Of a stretch of 64,000 nt of DNA, positions 9,024-17,028 are shown piece by piece. The notes beneath the pieces were generated by a model. That model was not told the DNA's origin, made no database searches, and saw nothing but the letters and a program-made list of their open reading frames with translations. Source of the stretch: Acidovorax kalamii (GTDB lineage Bacteria > Pseudomonadota > Gammaproteobacteria > Burkholderiales > Burkholderiaceae_C); the NCBI RefSeq assembly GCF_002245625.1, contig NZ_NOIG01000008.1, positions 496,001 to 560,000 of the forward strand. The letters run 5' to 3'. Every line of letters begins with the position of its first letter. Position 1 is the first letter of the stretch. A program made the position numbers and the translations under genes.

Positions 9024-10019
9024 ATGTCCGTTGTCAGCCCCTTGAACGTCCAACCCTCGGCCCCGCCGACGGAAGGCATGCAGGCGTCGCTGCAGCGCCA
9101 TCTGCAGCGCGTGCGGGTGCTGCGCCCCGGGCTGCACCTGCATGCCGACGACACGGCCGACGTGCAGGACTTCACCGCCAGCGGCGAGATGGAGGCGGGC
9201 CTGCGCATCGTGCTGCTGCTGGAGGGCTCGGTGGACGTGAGCTACGGCCCGCGCCGCGTGGCCTTGTCGTCCGGCGCCGTCAGCCAGCGTGCGCGCGGGC
9301 CTGGCCTGCCGCGTGCACTGCTGGTGTCGGTGGCCGAGCCTGAACGGTTTGAGCGGCGCGGCCGCCGGGGCGCCTATGCGCGCCGGGTGAGCGTGGGTCT
9401 GGGCGGTGAATGGCTGGAGCAGGTGGCAGGCTCGTCGGCGTCGGACGCCATGGAGGCCTTTCGCCGCCAGCATCTGGCCATGCACCACTGGCAGCCCTCG
9501 GCCCGCATTGCGGCCGTGGCCGAGCAGATCACCCGCGCGCCCGACCTCAGCCCCCTGCTGCTGCACCTGTACCTGGAAAGCCGCGCGCTGGAACTGGTGG
9601 GCGAGGCGCTGGCCAGCCTGTCGCAGCACGCGCCCGGGCCTGCACCGGCGCCCGCTCCGGCACCGGCCCCCGCTGCCGCCGCGCTGCGCCTGCTGCCCCA
9701 TGAACACCAGCGCATGCGCGCGCTGCACGCCTTCTTGCAGACCGACGGCGCCATGGACATGTCTCTGGACGCCCTGGCGCGCCAGGCGGGCACCAATGCC
9801 AACACGCTGCAGCGCCACTTCCGCGCGGTGTACGGCACCACGGTGTTCGACTTTGTGCGCGAGCACCGCCTGCAGCGTGCGCGCCATGCGCTGGAGCAGG
9901 ACGGGCTGACCGTGGGGCAGGCGGCGCTGGTGGCGGGCTACAACAGCGCCGCCAACTTTGCGACGGCGTACCGCAAGCGGTTCGGGATGCCGCCGAAGCT
10001 GGCCCGAGCGAGGATCTGA
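9024..10019 (+). CDS. AraC family transcriptional regulator, PchR-like
   Basis: 331 residues with two C-terminal helix-turn-helix motifs (about residues 240-331). MSLDALARQAGTNANTLQRH is the first HTH; VFDFVREHRLQRARHALEQD and VGQAALVAGYNSAANFATAYRKRFG form the second, matching the PchR/YbtA branch that activates siderophore genes in response to the ferric siderophore. A Pro-Ala run (about residues 210-223) links the N-terminal sensing domain. The ATG at 9024 is preferred over an ORF start at 8778 that would cross the Fur-like site. Divergent from the ABC operon and followed by the receptor gene, so both are likely targets. Confidence 0.88.
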   Translation: MSVVSPLNVQPSAPPTEGMQASLQRHLQRVRVLRPGLHLHADDTADVQDFTASGEMEAGLRIVLLLEGSVDVSYGPRRVALSSGAVSQRARGPGLPRALLVSVAEPERFERRGRRGAYARRVSVGLGGEWLEQVAGSSASDAMEAFRRQHLAMHHWQPSARIAAVAEQITRAPDLSPLLLHLYLESRALELVGEALASLSQHAPGPAPAPAPAPAPAAAALRLLPHEHQRMRALHAFLQTDGAMDMSLDALARQAGTNANTLQRHFRAVYGTTVFDFVREHRLQRARHALEQDGLTVGQAALVAGYNSAANFATAYRKRFGMPPKLARARI

Positions 10020-10140
10020 AGCCCCCCTGAGCCGCTTCGCGGCTTCCCCCCAGGGGGACGCCACCCGTGGCCTGGCAAAGCCAGCTCCGCGGTGGCACTG
10101 GCGGGGGCGTGCCCATTGCGGGCGCTTAGGGAGATTGGAC
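10017..10140 (+). repeat. Long GC-rich dispersed repeat (CCCCCTGAG family), copy 1
   Basis: Begins at the stop codon of the AraC-type gene with CCCCCCTGAGCCGCTTCGCG, then CCCCCAGGGGGACGC and GGCCTGGCAAAGCCAGCTCC. The same blocks in the same order recur at 43493-43720 and in diverged form at 27311, 60585 and 62841. The GCCGCTTCGCGGC segment can form a small hairpin. The rest of the 445-base gap to the receptor gene holds an A/T-richer stretch (10370-10464) that probably contains the receptor promoter, but I cannot place -35/-10 elements with confidence. Confidence 0.75.
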
Positions 10141-10464
10141 GCTCCCGATTCCTTTGCGGCGCGTTTCCCCCGGGAAGGCGCCTCCAACGTAGCCTGGTGG
10201 TGCGCTCTTTGCGGGCGGCGCAGGTGCTGCAAACATCTTTGTTTGCCGTGCAAACACAGGCCCATGGGCCGCGTGGAACCATCGCTGCATGCCGGATGAA
10301 CGCGTCGGCACGCCTCGCAGCACATCCTGGGCGCCGCTTTTGCGCAGCTCCGTCAAGGAGCGGGTTTGCGTCTTGTATGGAATCGCACTCATTCTTGTTT
10401 GTAATCCGTTGACGGGGCGGCTTTCCCATTTCTTTCCTCCCGCTTTTGATTCAGGACTTTCTCT

Positions 10465-12636
10465 ATGCAGACTCGCCGCCCATCCCGGGGTGCCACCCCG
10501 GCCCATCCTTTTGCCCTGCGCCAGATCGCCCAGGCCTGTGCGTGGACCTTGCTGGCCGGGGCTGGCGCGGCACTGGCACAAAGCCCGGCCGCCCCGGTGG
10601 CGCTGAAGGAAGTGACCGTGAACGCGGCGGCCGAAACGCCCGAGAGCCTGCCCGCCGCAGCGCCCGGCGGCAAGGTGGCCCAGGGCACGCGCCTGGGGGT
10701 GCTGGGCAATGTGGGCGTGATGGACACGCCATTCAACATGACGGGCTACACCGCCGAAGGCATTGCCGACCAGCAGGCGCAGACGGTGGGCGCGGTGCTC
10801 AAGAACGACCCCTCGGTGCGCACCACCACCAATGAAGGTCACATCGTCGAGAACTTCATCATTCGTGGCTTCGGGGTCTCTGCCAACTCGTTGGCCATCA
10901 ACGGAGCGTTTGGCCTGGCGCCCGAGCAGAACACGCCCACCGAGCTCTTCGAGCGGGTGGAAGTGCTCAAGGGCCCCGGCGCCATGATGCTGGGGCTGCC
11001 ACCTGCGGGCGATGTGGGCGGCGCCATCAACCTCGTGCCCAAGCGCGCGGGCAAGACGCCGCTCACGCGCGTGACCACCACGTACTCGTCCCAATCCAAC
11101 CTGGGCGTGCATGCCGACGTGGCGCGCCGTTTTGGCGCGGACCAGCGCCTGGGCGTGCGCGTCAATGGCGTGTTGTCGGGCGGCGAAACCTGGCTCAACC
11201 ACCAGACCAAGGCGCGCGAGATCGGCCACCTGGCGCTCGATTACCAGGGCGAGGGCTGGAACGTGGAGGCCGATGCCTATTCGCTGAAAAACAAGGTGCG
11301 CAAGGGCTCGCCCATGCAGCCCATCCTCACCGGCTGGACCACCGTGCCCAGGGCACCCGACGGCTCCACCAACTTCTTCTACGGCGAAGGGGTGTACAGC
11401 AACACACAGACGCAGGGCCTCATCTTGCGTGGCCAGGCCAAGCTCAATGCGGGCTGGACGGCGTTTGCATCGGCGGGCAAGGCGCAGCACGCGTACGACG
11501 GCTTTATCTTCGGCACCCGGCCCGTGTGGACCCCGGCCAATGCCGCCACCGGCAATGCCACGGGCACGGCCTACAACTCCTGGGGCGAGTACACCACCAC
11601 CACGGCCGAGCTGGGCCTGCGCGGCCAGTTCAGCACCGGCGCCGTGGCCCACAAGCTCACCCTGGCCGCCAATGTGATGAGCTACGAAGGCGGCAGCCGC
11701 GCCAACGGCACGGCCGCCATCAACAGCAACATCTACCACCCCCGGCCCATCACCATGCCGGCGGGTGGTGCCGCATCCACCTACAACAAGCTCAACGACG
11801 ACGTGATGACGGCGCTGAGCGTGGCGGACACCCTCGCGTTTGCCGATGACAGGCTGCAGCTCACGCTGGGCCTGCGCGCGCAGCAGGTGGAGCAAAAGCT
11901 CAGCCGATACAAGGAAAGCGCCGTGACCCCCCTGGTGGGCCTGGTCGCCAAGCCCTGGGGCGAGAACGTCTCGCTCTATGGCAACTACGTGGAAGGCCTG
12001 AGCGCGGGCACCACCGTGAAGGCGCCCTATGCCAACGAGGGCGAAACCTTCAAGCCCTATAAAAGCAAGCAGATGGAGGTGGGCGTGAAGTGGGTGAGCG
12101 GCAGCCTCACGCAAACGGTGAGCCTGTTCCAGATCAGCAAGCCTGCCCTCATCGAGGCCAACAACCGCCAGGTGCTGGACGGTGAGCAGCGCAACCGGGG
12201 CGTGGAGTGGAATGTATTCGGCCAGCTGACCCCGGCGCTCAGCCTGCTGGGCGGCGTGGCCTACACCGAGGCCGACCAGACCCAAACCACCAAGGGCGTG
12301 AACCAGGGCCGTGCGCAGTTTGGCGTGCCCAAGCTCACGCTCAACCTGGGCGCCGACTGGGCCATCCCTGGTGTGCAGGGCCTGTCGGTCAACGGCCGGG
12401 TGAACCACACGGGCGCCCAGTGGCTCACGGGCGACAACAGCGTCAAGCTGCCCGCCTGGACCACGCTGGACGTGGGCGCGCGCTACGCCACGCGCTTTGG
12501 TGCACAGCCGGTGGTGCTGCGCGCCACAGTCACCAACCTGGCCAACCGCGCGTACTTCGACAGCATCTGGGGTGCGGGCCGGGTGAACGTGGGCGCGCCG
12601 CGTGCCGTGCGCCTGTCGGCCGCGTTTGACTTTTAA
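10465..12636 (+). CDS. TonB-dependent siderophore receptor
   Basis: 723 residues: signal peptide ending near AALAQ (residue 39), a TonB-box-like KEVTVNAA, a plug domain (~65-210) with FIIRGFG and FERVEVLKGPGAMMLG, then a 22-strand barrel region ending in the aromatic terminus RLSAAFDF. This is the FhuA/FhuE/FpvA class of outer-membrane ferric-siderophore receptors. ATG at 10465 follows a 445-base gap and opens directly into the signal peptide. No extra N-terminal signalling extension is present, consistent with control by the neighbouring AraC protein rather than by a FecI/FecR surface-signalling pair. Ligand unknown; the esterase nearby suggests an ester-linked catecholate. Confidence 0.93.
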   Translation: MQTRRPSRGATPAHPFALRQIAQACAWTLLAGAGAALAQSPAAPVALKEVTVNAAAETPESLPAAAPGGKVAQGTRLGVLGNVGVMDTPFNMTGYTAEGIADQQAQTVGAVLKNDPSVRTTTNEGHIVENFIIRGFGVSANSLAINGAFGLAPEQNTPTELFERVEVLKGPGAMMLGLPPAGDVGGAINLVPKRAGKTPLTRVTTTYSSQSNLGVHADVARRFGADQRLGVRVNGVLSGGETWLNHQTKAREIGHLALDYQGEGWNVEADAYSLKNKVRKGSPMQPILTGWTTVPRAPDGSTNFFYGEGVYSNTQTQGLILRGQAKLNAGWTAFASAGKAQHAYDGFIFGTRPVWTPANAATGNATGTAYNSWGEYTTTTAELGLRGQFSTGAVAHKLTLAANVMSYEGGSRANGTAAINSNIYHPRPITMPAGGAASTYNKLNDDVMTALSVADTLAFADDRLQLTLGLRAQQVEQKLSRYKESAVTPLVGLVAKPWGENVSLYGNYVEGLSAGTTVKAPYANEGETFKPYKSKQMEVGVKWVSGSLTQTVSLFQISKPALIEANNRQVLDGEQRNRGVEWNVFGQLTPALSLLGGVAYTEADQTQTTKGVNQGRAQFGVPKLTLNLGADWAIPGVQGLSVNGRVNHTGAQWLTGDNSVKLPAWTTLDVGARYATRFGAQPVVLRATVTNLANRAYFDSIWGAGRVNVGAPRAVRLSAAFDF

Positions 12637-12663
12637 GGTGGGGAGCGGCCCTTGTCACGGAGA

Positions 12664-12691
12664 CCGGCGCGCGACCTGGTGGGCGCGCCGG
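12664..12691 (+). terminator. GC-rich hairpin after the receptor gene
   Basis: CCGGCGCGC (12664-12672) pairs with GCGCGCCGG (12683-12691), a perfect 9-bp stem with a 10-base loop, 27 bases past the receptor stop. No T tract follows directly; the short repeat after it has one. Confidence 0.4.
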
Positions 12692-12708
12692 GCTTCAGGG
12701 CAGGGGGC

Positions 12709-12781
12709 TATTGCTCAAAATTTGATAGCTGTTGCGGCTTATCCAGTGCGCGGAAGCGGCCAAAAAAACACAAATTTCAGC
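12709..12781 (+). repeat. Short dispersed repeat (ATAGCT family), copy 2
   Basis: Shows the full element: TTTGATAGCTGTTGCGGCTT, ATCCAGTGCGCGGAAGC, then GGCC and an A-rich tail. Lies between the receptor gene and the convergent hydrolase gene. Confidence 0.75.
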
Positions 12782-12797
12782 GCGCGGGCGCGCCGCC

Positions 12798-13436
12798 TCA
12801 GGTGCCGCCCACGTAGGGATTGCTCTTGCGCTCGCGGCCAAAGCTGCTCTCCGGTCCATGCCCGGGGATGAACACCGTCTGGTCGCCCATGGGCCACAGG
12901 CGCTGGGTGATGCTGTCGATCAAATCCTGGTGGTTGCCCATCGGGAAATCCGTGCGCCCGATGCTGCCCGCAAACAGCACATCGCCCACAAAGGCCCGGT
13001 CGATCTGCGGCGCATGGAACACCACATGCCCCGGCGTGTGCCCGGGGCAGTGGCGCACGGCCAGCGTCTCATTGCCAATCTGTACCTGGTCGCCATCCGC
13101 CAGCCAGCGCGTGGGCGTGAAATGCTGCGCGGGCGGAAAGCCGAACATCGCGCTTTGCTGCGGCAGGCCATCAATCCAGAACTGGTCGCCCGGGTGTGGC
13201 CCCACGATGGGCAGCCCCAAACGCGTGGCCAGCTCGCCCGTGCCCCCCGCATGGTCGATGTGCGCGTGCGTGAGCCAGATCTGCGACAGCGTGAGGCCCA
13301 GCCGCTGGACTTCAGCCAGCAGCACATCCAGATCGCCCCCGGGGTCGATCACGGCGGCCTGCTGGGTGGCATCGCACCAGACAAGGGAGCAGTTCTGTTG
13401 GAACGCGGTCACGGGGACGGTGAGGTAGCGGAGCAT
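12798..13436 (-). CDS. Metallo-beta-lactamase fold hydrolase, glyoxalase II-like
   Basis: 212 residues. The metal motif HAHIDH (H57, H59, D61, H62) in IWLTHAHIDHAGG, plus HCPGHTPGH and a C-terminal FIPGHGPES, mark the metallo-beta-lactamase fold with a binuclear site. Best match by eye is the GloB/YcbL branch of short hydroxyacylglutathione hydrolase-like enzymes, which are shorter than classic GloB (about 250). Start at 13436 gives MLRYLTVPVTAFQQNC, the usual N-terminus; a longer reading from 13475 adds a non-conserved leader. Function is probably thioester or related hydrolysis. Unlinked in function to the neighbouring iron cluster. Confidence 0.85.
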   Translation of the reverse strand: MLRYLTVPVTAFQQNCSLVWCDATQQAAVIDPGGDLDVLLAEVQRLGLTLSQIWLTHAHIDHAGGTGELATRLGLPIVGPHPGDQFWIDGLPQQSAMFGFPPAQHFTPTRWLADGDQVQIGNETLAVRHCPGHTPGHVVFHAPQIDRAFVGDVLFAGSIGRTDFPMGNHQDLIDSITQRLWPMGDQTVFIPGHGPESSFGRERKSNPYVGGT

Positions 13437-13535
13437 GCGGGGTGGGAGGTGGAGTCCAGGGCGCGCCAGCCGCAATGGGGTGGCGCAACGGAGGTGGCGG
13501 CGAGTGTCGCACAGCGCGCCGCGCGGGCCTCGGCG

Positions 13536-14150
13536 TCAGTCCATCTCCGCCGGCCGCCCCAGCAGCCGGTTCACCGCCGCACGCAGGCCTTCCAGCGAGG
13601 TGGTGTTGAGCACAAACACCACAAACCCCTCGATCTGGCTGCTCAGCAGCTCGAAGCGGATGTGCAGGAAGACCACCAGGTGGTTCTGGATGCGGGTGCC
13701 CAGGATGGTGCGGCTGTCGCCCACGTCGATGCTGGGGGGGCTGAGCTGGAATTCGTTGCCCAGCAGGTCGGACAGGGCGGCGATGCAGGCGTTGAGCATG
13801 ACGTTGCCCACCTCGGTCATCGCGTCCTGCTCGATGGCGCTGAGGTCTTCGCCGGGCACGCTCTGGCCTGCGACGATGCGCACGATCTCCAGGCTCTTGT
13901 GGCCGGGAAAGATCAGCAGGGCGTCGCCGTTGAAAGTGCCGCGAAACGGCTGGCGCACGCCGTACATGGTGCTGCCTGCGGCCCCCAGCTGCTGGGCGGC
14001 TTCGCTCACGGTGAAGATGCTCACATGGGGCACCGACAGCAGCACTTCGTCGTGCATGAGTGCGCCCATGGCGGCGGCGGCCTTGCCGACGCCGATGTTG
14101 AAGATTTCGCTGAGCGCGTCGATTTGTTCGGCATCTAGCTGCACCGTCAT
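13536..14150 (-). CDS. cheC: CheC-like chemotaxis phosphatase
   Basis: 204 residues. Both CheC/CheX/FliY-type catalytic motifs are present: SEIFNIGVGKAA (E15, N18) near the start and TEVGNVMLN (E113, N116) in the middle, so it may dephosphorylate CheY-P at two sites. It starts one base after the stop of a single-domain CheY gene, which strongly suggests a matched phosphatase-regulator pair. No methyl-accepting protein, CheA or flagellar gene is visible here, so the pair may serve a non-classical path linked to the adjacent diguanylate cyclase. Family call is firm; pathway is inference. Confidence 0.87.
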   Translation of the reverse strand: MTVQLDAEQIDALSEIFNIGVGKAAAAMGALMHDEVLLSVPHVSIFTVSEAAQQLGAAGSTMYGVRQPFRGTFNGDALLIFPGHKSLEIVRIVAGQSVPGEDLSAIEQDAMTEVGNVMLNACIAALSDLLGNEFQLSPPSIDVGDSRTILGTRIQNHLVVFLHIRFELLSSQIEGFVVFVLNTTSLEGLRAAVNRLLGRPAEMD

Positions 14151-14151
14151 G

Positions 14152-14514
14152 TCAGGCTCCTGCCAGCGCTGCGAGCTGGGCGGCTGCGCTGGCGGTAATG
14201 GGCTTGGCGATGAACACCATGCCGGCTTCCTCGATGCGTCCCTGCACGGCAGCCTGCACGTTGGCCGTGAGGATGGCAATCGGCACGGCGGGCAGGATCT
14301 CGCGCAGCGCAAGGGCGGCCTCCAGGCCGTTCATGCCCGCCATGTTGAAGTCCATGGACACCAGGTCCACGGGGTTTTCGCGCACCAGCTGCAGGGCTTC
14401 TTCGCCGCTGCTGGCATGCACGATGGTCCATTGGGGGTGGGTCTGCAGGATCAGGCCCTGCAGGATCAGGCGCGACATGCGGCTGTCGTCAACGATCATT
14501 AGGCGCAGGCTCAT
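14152..14514 (-). CDS. Single-domain CheY-like response regulator
   Basis: 120 residues, a bare receiver domain with D9-D10, phospho-acceptor D55 in SMDFNMAGMNG, a conserved Thr in ILTANVQ and Lys in IAKPI. No output domain. Located between the membrane diguanylate cyclase (23 bases upstream) and cheC (one base downstream), so probably one transcript. It likely relays a signal by protein contact and is reset by the CheC partner. The kinase that phosphorylates it is not in the window. Confidence 0.88.
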   Translation of the reverse strand: MSLRLMIVDDSRMSRLILQGLILQTHPQWTIVHASSGEEALQLVRENPVDLVSMDFNMAGMNGLEAALALREILPAVPIAILTANVQAAVQGRIEEAGMVFIAKPITASAAAQLAALAGA

Positions 14515-14537
14515 GGTGTGTGGGGCAGGCGGTGGGG

Positions 14538-16181
14538 TCAAGATTGTCCGATAGCGACTTCGTAGGCAAGCACTTTGTTGCGGCCTGTGGCCTTGGCGCG
14601 ATACAGCGCCTGGTCGGCATCCACCAGCAGGGGCTCGATGCCCGCATGGTGCGCCGCCATTTCGGCCACGCCGATCGAGATGGTGAACGAGAGCGGCTGG
14701 CCCTGGGGCGACACGATGTTCATCTGGGCCATGCCGCTGCGGATGCGTTCGGCCACCACCATCGCGCTGTCGGCCGTGGCGTGGGGCAGCAGCACGGCAA
14801 ATTCTTCGCCCCCCAGGCGGCCCAGCAGGTCGGCGTCGCGCAGGGCGTGGCCAATGGCCTCGGCGCAGGTGCGGATGGCCACGTCGCCCATCTGGTGGCC
14901 GTGCCGGTCGTTGATGCGTTTGAAGTGGTCGATGTCGATCATCAGCACGGCGCAGGGCTGGCCGTGGCGGCGGCAATGGTCGAACAGGGCGGTGCTGCGC
15001 TCCAGGAACGCTCGCCGGTTGAGCAGTCCGCTGAGCGCGTCGCGGGTGGCCAGCTCGCGCAGCTGGCCTTCCAGCGCCTTGTGGGCGCTGATGTCAAAGC
15101 CCCACAGCAGGTGCGCCAGTTGCCCCTCCACCTCGATCAGGCGGGCCGACAGCGAACTCCAGCAGGGGTCATGTTCGCCAATCAGCGCTTCCATGGCATC
15201 GACCTGGCCATACCGGTCCAGGGCCTGGGTGAAGCGTTCGCGGGTTTCGGGGTCGTGCAGCAGCTCGGGCAGGAACAGGGTCTCGGGTGCGGCCTTGAGC
15301 CCCAGGCGCTCGGTGAGGCGGCGGTTGATGAAATGCACGCGGCCGCTTTCGACCTCGGCCAGCACAACGTCGCTCGGGCTGGTGTCCAGGATGAAGCTCA
15401 GCAGCGCGCGGCCTTCTTCGATCTTGCGGGTGCGGCTGGCCACCCGCACTTCGAGCTGGCGGTTGGCCTGCACCAGCTGCTGCGACGCGGCGCGGACGAG
15501 GCGGGTGTCGCGCACCAGCTTGGCAATCAGCAGGGCCGTGCCCAGCAGCAGCCCACCCAGCACGGCACTGAGCAACAAAAAGCGCTGGGACAGTTGCTGG
15601 CGTGCCTGGCTGGCCTCCTGGGCGCTGAAGAGGTGGACGGTGGCAACCACCTTGCGCAGGCGGTCCAGCAGGGTGTCGGACTGCCGCACGATGTCGGCGG
15701 TGATGGCCGCAGCCTTGCCGTTGCCATTGCCGTTCTGGGTGGCGAGGGGGGCCAGCTGGGTGGACCAGCGCTCGACCAGCGGGCGCAGGCTGTCCAGGTC
15801 CTGGGCGGCTTCGGGCAATGCCTCGCGCAGCTGGGTGCTGACGCGGGGCCCCCGGCCGGAGGTGTCGAGTGTGCCGAGCAGCACTTCCAGCCGCTCCTGC
15901 AGGTCTTGTGTGCTGGCCTCGCGGGCCCGCACCTTGCGCGCCAGCAGGCTGACCCGGGCCAGCTCGTTGTGCACGCTGGACACGTACCACAGGTCGTTCT
16001 GCTGGTGGGGCTGCGCCAGCACATGGGTCTGGCGCAGCGTCCACCACAGGGTGGCGGCCGTGGCCAGCGCCATGGCCGCCACCATGGCCAGCAGCCAGTA
16101 GGTGGCATGCGGGCGGGGCTGGCCGGGGGGGATGTCGTTGGCCGCCCGGCGGGGCAGCGGTTTACCGGAGGGCGACTGCAT
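14538..16181 (-). CDS. Membrane PAS-GGDEF diguanylate cyclase
   Basis: 547 residues from ATG 16181 (567 from an alternative ATG at 16241). Order: transmembrane helix near residues 28-50, periplasmic helical domain (~50-205), second transmembrane helix (~207-228), coiled coil, PAS-like domain (~255-370, SFILDTSPSDVVLAEV), GGDEF domain (~380-535). Active site RLGGEEF with I-site RDAD five residues before it; IDIDHFKRINDRHGH is intact. It therefore probably makes c-di-GMP under control of a periplasmic signal. The start overlaps the end of the upstream secreted-protein gene by 20 bases, suggesting that the secreted protein is its sensory partner. Confidence 0.9.
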   Translation of the reverse strand: MQSPSGKPLPRRAANDIPPGQPRPHATYWLLAMVAAMALATAATLWWTLRQTHVLAQPHQQNDLWYVSSVHNELARVSLLARKVRAREASTQDLQERLEVLLGTLDTSGRGPRVSTQLREALPEAAQDLDSLRPLVERWSTQLAPLATQNGNGNGKAAAITADIVRQSDTLLDRLRKVVATVHLFSAQEASQARQQLSQRFLLLSAVLGGLLLGTALLIAKLVRDTRLVRAASQQLVQANRQLEVRVASRTRKIEEGRALLSFILDTSPSDVVLAEVESGRVHFINRRLTERLGLKAAPETLFLPELLHDPETRERFTQALDRYGQVDAMEALIGEHDPCWSSLSARLIEVEGQLAHLLWGFDISAHKALEGQLRELATRDALSGLLNRRAFLERSTALFDHCRRHGQPCAVLMIDIDHFKRINDRHGHQMGDVAIRTCAEAIGHALRDADLLGRLGGEEFAVLLPHATADSAMVVAERIRSGMAQMNIVSPQGQPLSFTISIGVAEMAAHHAGIEPLLVDADQALYRAKATGRNKVLAYEVAIGQS

Positions 16182-16695
16182 GGACCTGCCAGATGGATCG
16201 GTTGATGTAGTCCTGGCCCTGAAGCTGGGGGTGGGTGCCAAATGGGTAGATCAGGATCAGCGGCCCCTTGTCGCGGATGCTGATGTGCTCGCCATCGCGG
16301 CTGTACGCCAGGATGGGGTCGAAGCGCACGAGGTCGCTCCAGGGGATTTCGATGGCGTAGTCGTTCAGTGCAGTCAGCAGGATCTGGCTGCGTTCACCCC
16401 CACCCATCTGCTCGACCAGGTAGCGCAGCGAAACGCCCCGCCAGCGGTGCTCGCCTGCCAGGCCGAGCGCGGCAGGGAGCGTGGCCACGATCTCTTTGGC
16501 TGGCAGCTTGGCCAGGCCCTTGAGGTCGCAGGCCTGGGGCTTGCTGCTCTGGGATGCGTGCAGCTGCAGCACCCGCCGACTTTCGAGGCCGGGGCACACC
16601 GGGCCCGCATGTGCCCACTGCGGGCCGCAGAAGGCCATCAGGGAAATCAAGGCGGCGCCTGCGCGGGGTAGGACGGCAGTGGCTCTGAACATCAT
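16162..16695 (-). CDS. Secreted protein resembling a molybdopterin-binding oxidoreductase domain
   Basis: 177 residues with a signal peptide (basic start, hydrophobic AGAALISLMAFC, cleavage near AHA at residue 30). The mature part (WRGVSLRYLVEQ, NDYAIEIPWSDL, GPLILIYPFG) recalls the sulfite-oxidase/YedY cofactor-binding fold in a short version. I do not see the usual cofactor Cys in the expected place, so it may be a binding protein rather than an enzyme. Starts with two adjacent ATGs (16695 and 16692). First gene of the cyclase-CheY-CheC block, and such small proteins are known next to membrane diguanylate cyclases, so a role as periplasmic ligand sensor is likely but inferred. Confidence 0.65.
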   Translation of the reverse strand: MMFRATAVLPRAGAALISLMAFCGPQWAHAGPVCPGLESRRVLQLHASQSSKPQACDLKGLAKLPAKEIVATLPAALGLAGEHRWRGVSLRYLVEQMGGGERSQILLTALNDYAIEIPWSDLVRFDPILAYSRDGEHISIRDKGPLILIYPFGTHPQLQGQDYINRSIWQVHAVALR

Positions 16696-17028
16696 CACAA
16701 CTTTCACGTCTTCCGTTTCCGCCGATGCAAGGGCCGGGGCTGGTGCGGGTCTTTCATCGAAGCCCCGGCCGCAGGGGCAGGGGGGCGGGCACAGGGTGAC
16801 TATGCAGGGGAAAGCACGAAATCCGACAGGTCCAAAACGGAAAATCGCCACAAATGGGGCGTCTTGACAATTGTTGACGTTGCTTGCGACGTTTTTGGTG
16901 CGTGCGCCCCGGTGGGGTCGCAGTGGTTGCACTTGCTTACATGGTCCCACCGGGCTCCGGGGTGTGCAACCCCGGCTTACCCGCACACCGGGCCCAGTGC
17001 GTGGTGAAGCGCTTGCGCCCGCAGTGCG
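16696..17028. other. Intergenic region with a perfect 10-bp inverted repeat
   Basis: This 333-base gap lies between the secreted-protein gene and the GspE-like gene. GGCCGGGGCT (16732-16741) pairs perfectly with AGCCCCGGCC (16761-16770), in what would be the 5' leader of the signalling operon. An AT-rich palindrome with core ACAATTGT sits near 16868, about where its promoter should be. A small hairpin CCGGGGT/ACCCCGG (16957-16975) follows the GspE-like gene and may be its terminator. No coding sequence seen. Confidence 0.5.

Noticed and set aside
10375-10430. Second Fur box before the receptor gene
   Set aside because: AT-richer DNA with an ATTC/GAAT-like pattern is present, but the half-site spacing does not fit the 7-1-7 consensus well enough.
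10126-12408. Long open reading frame antisense to the TonB-dependent receptor gene
   Set aside because: High-GC DNA gives long open frames opposite real genes. The protein is a His/Gly/Arg-rich composition artefact without domains, while the plus strand encodes a full receptor.
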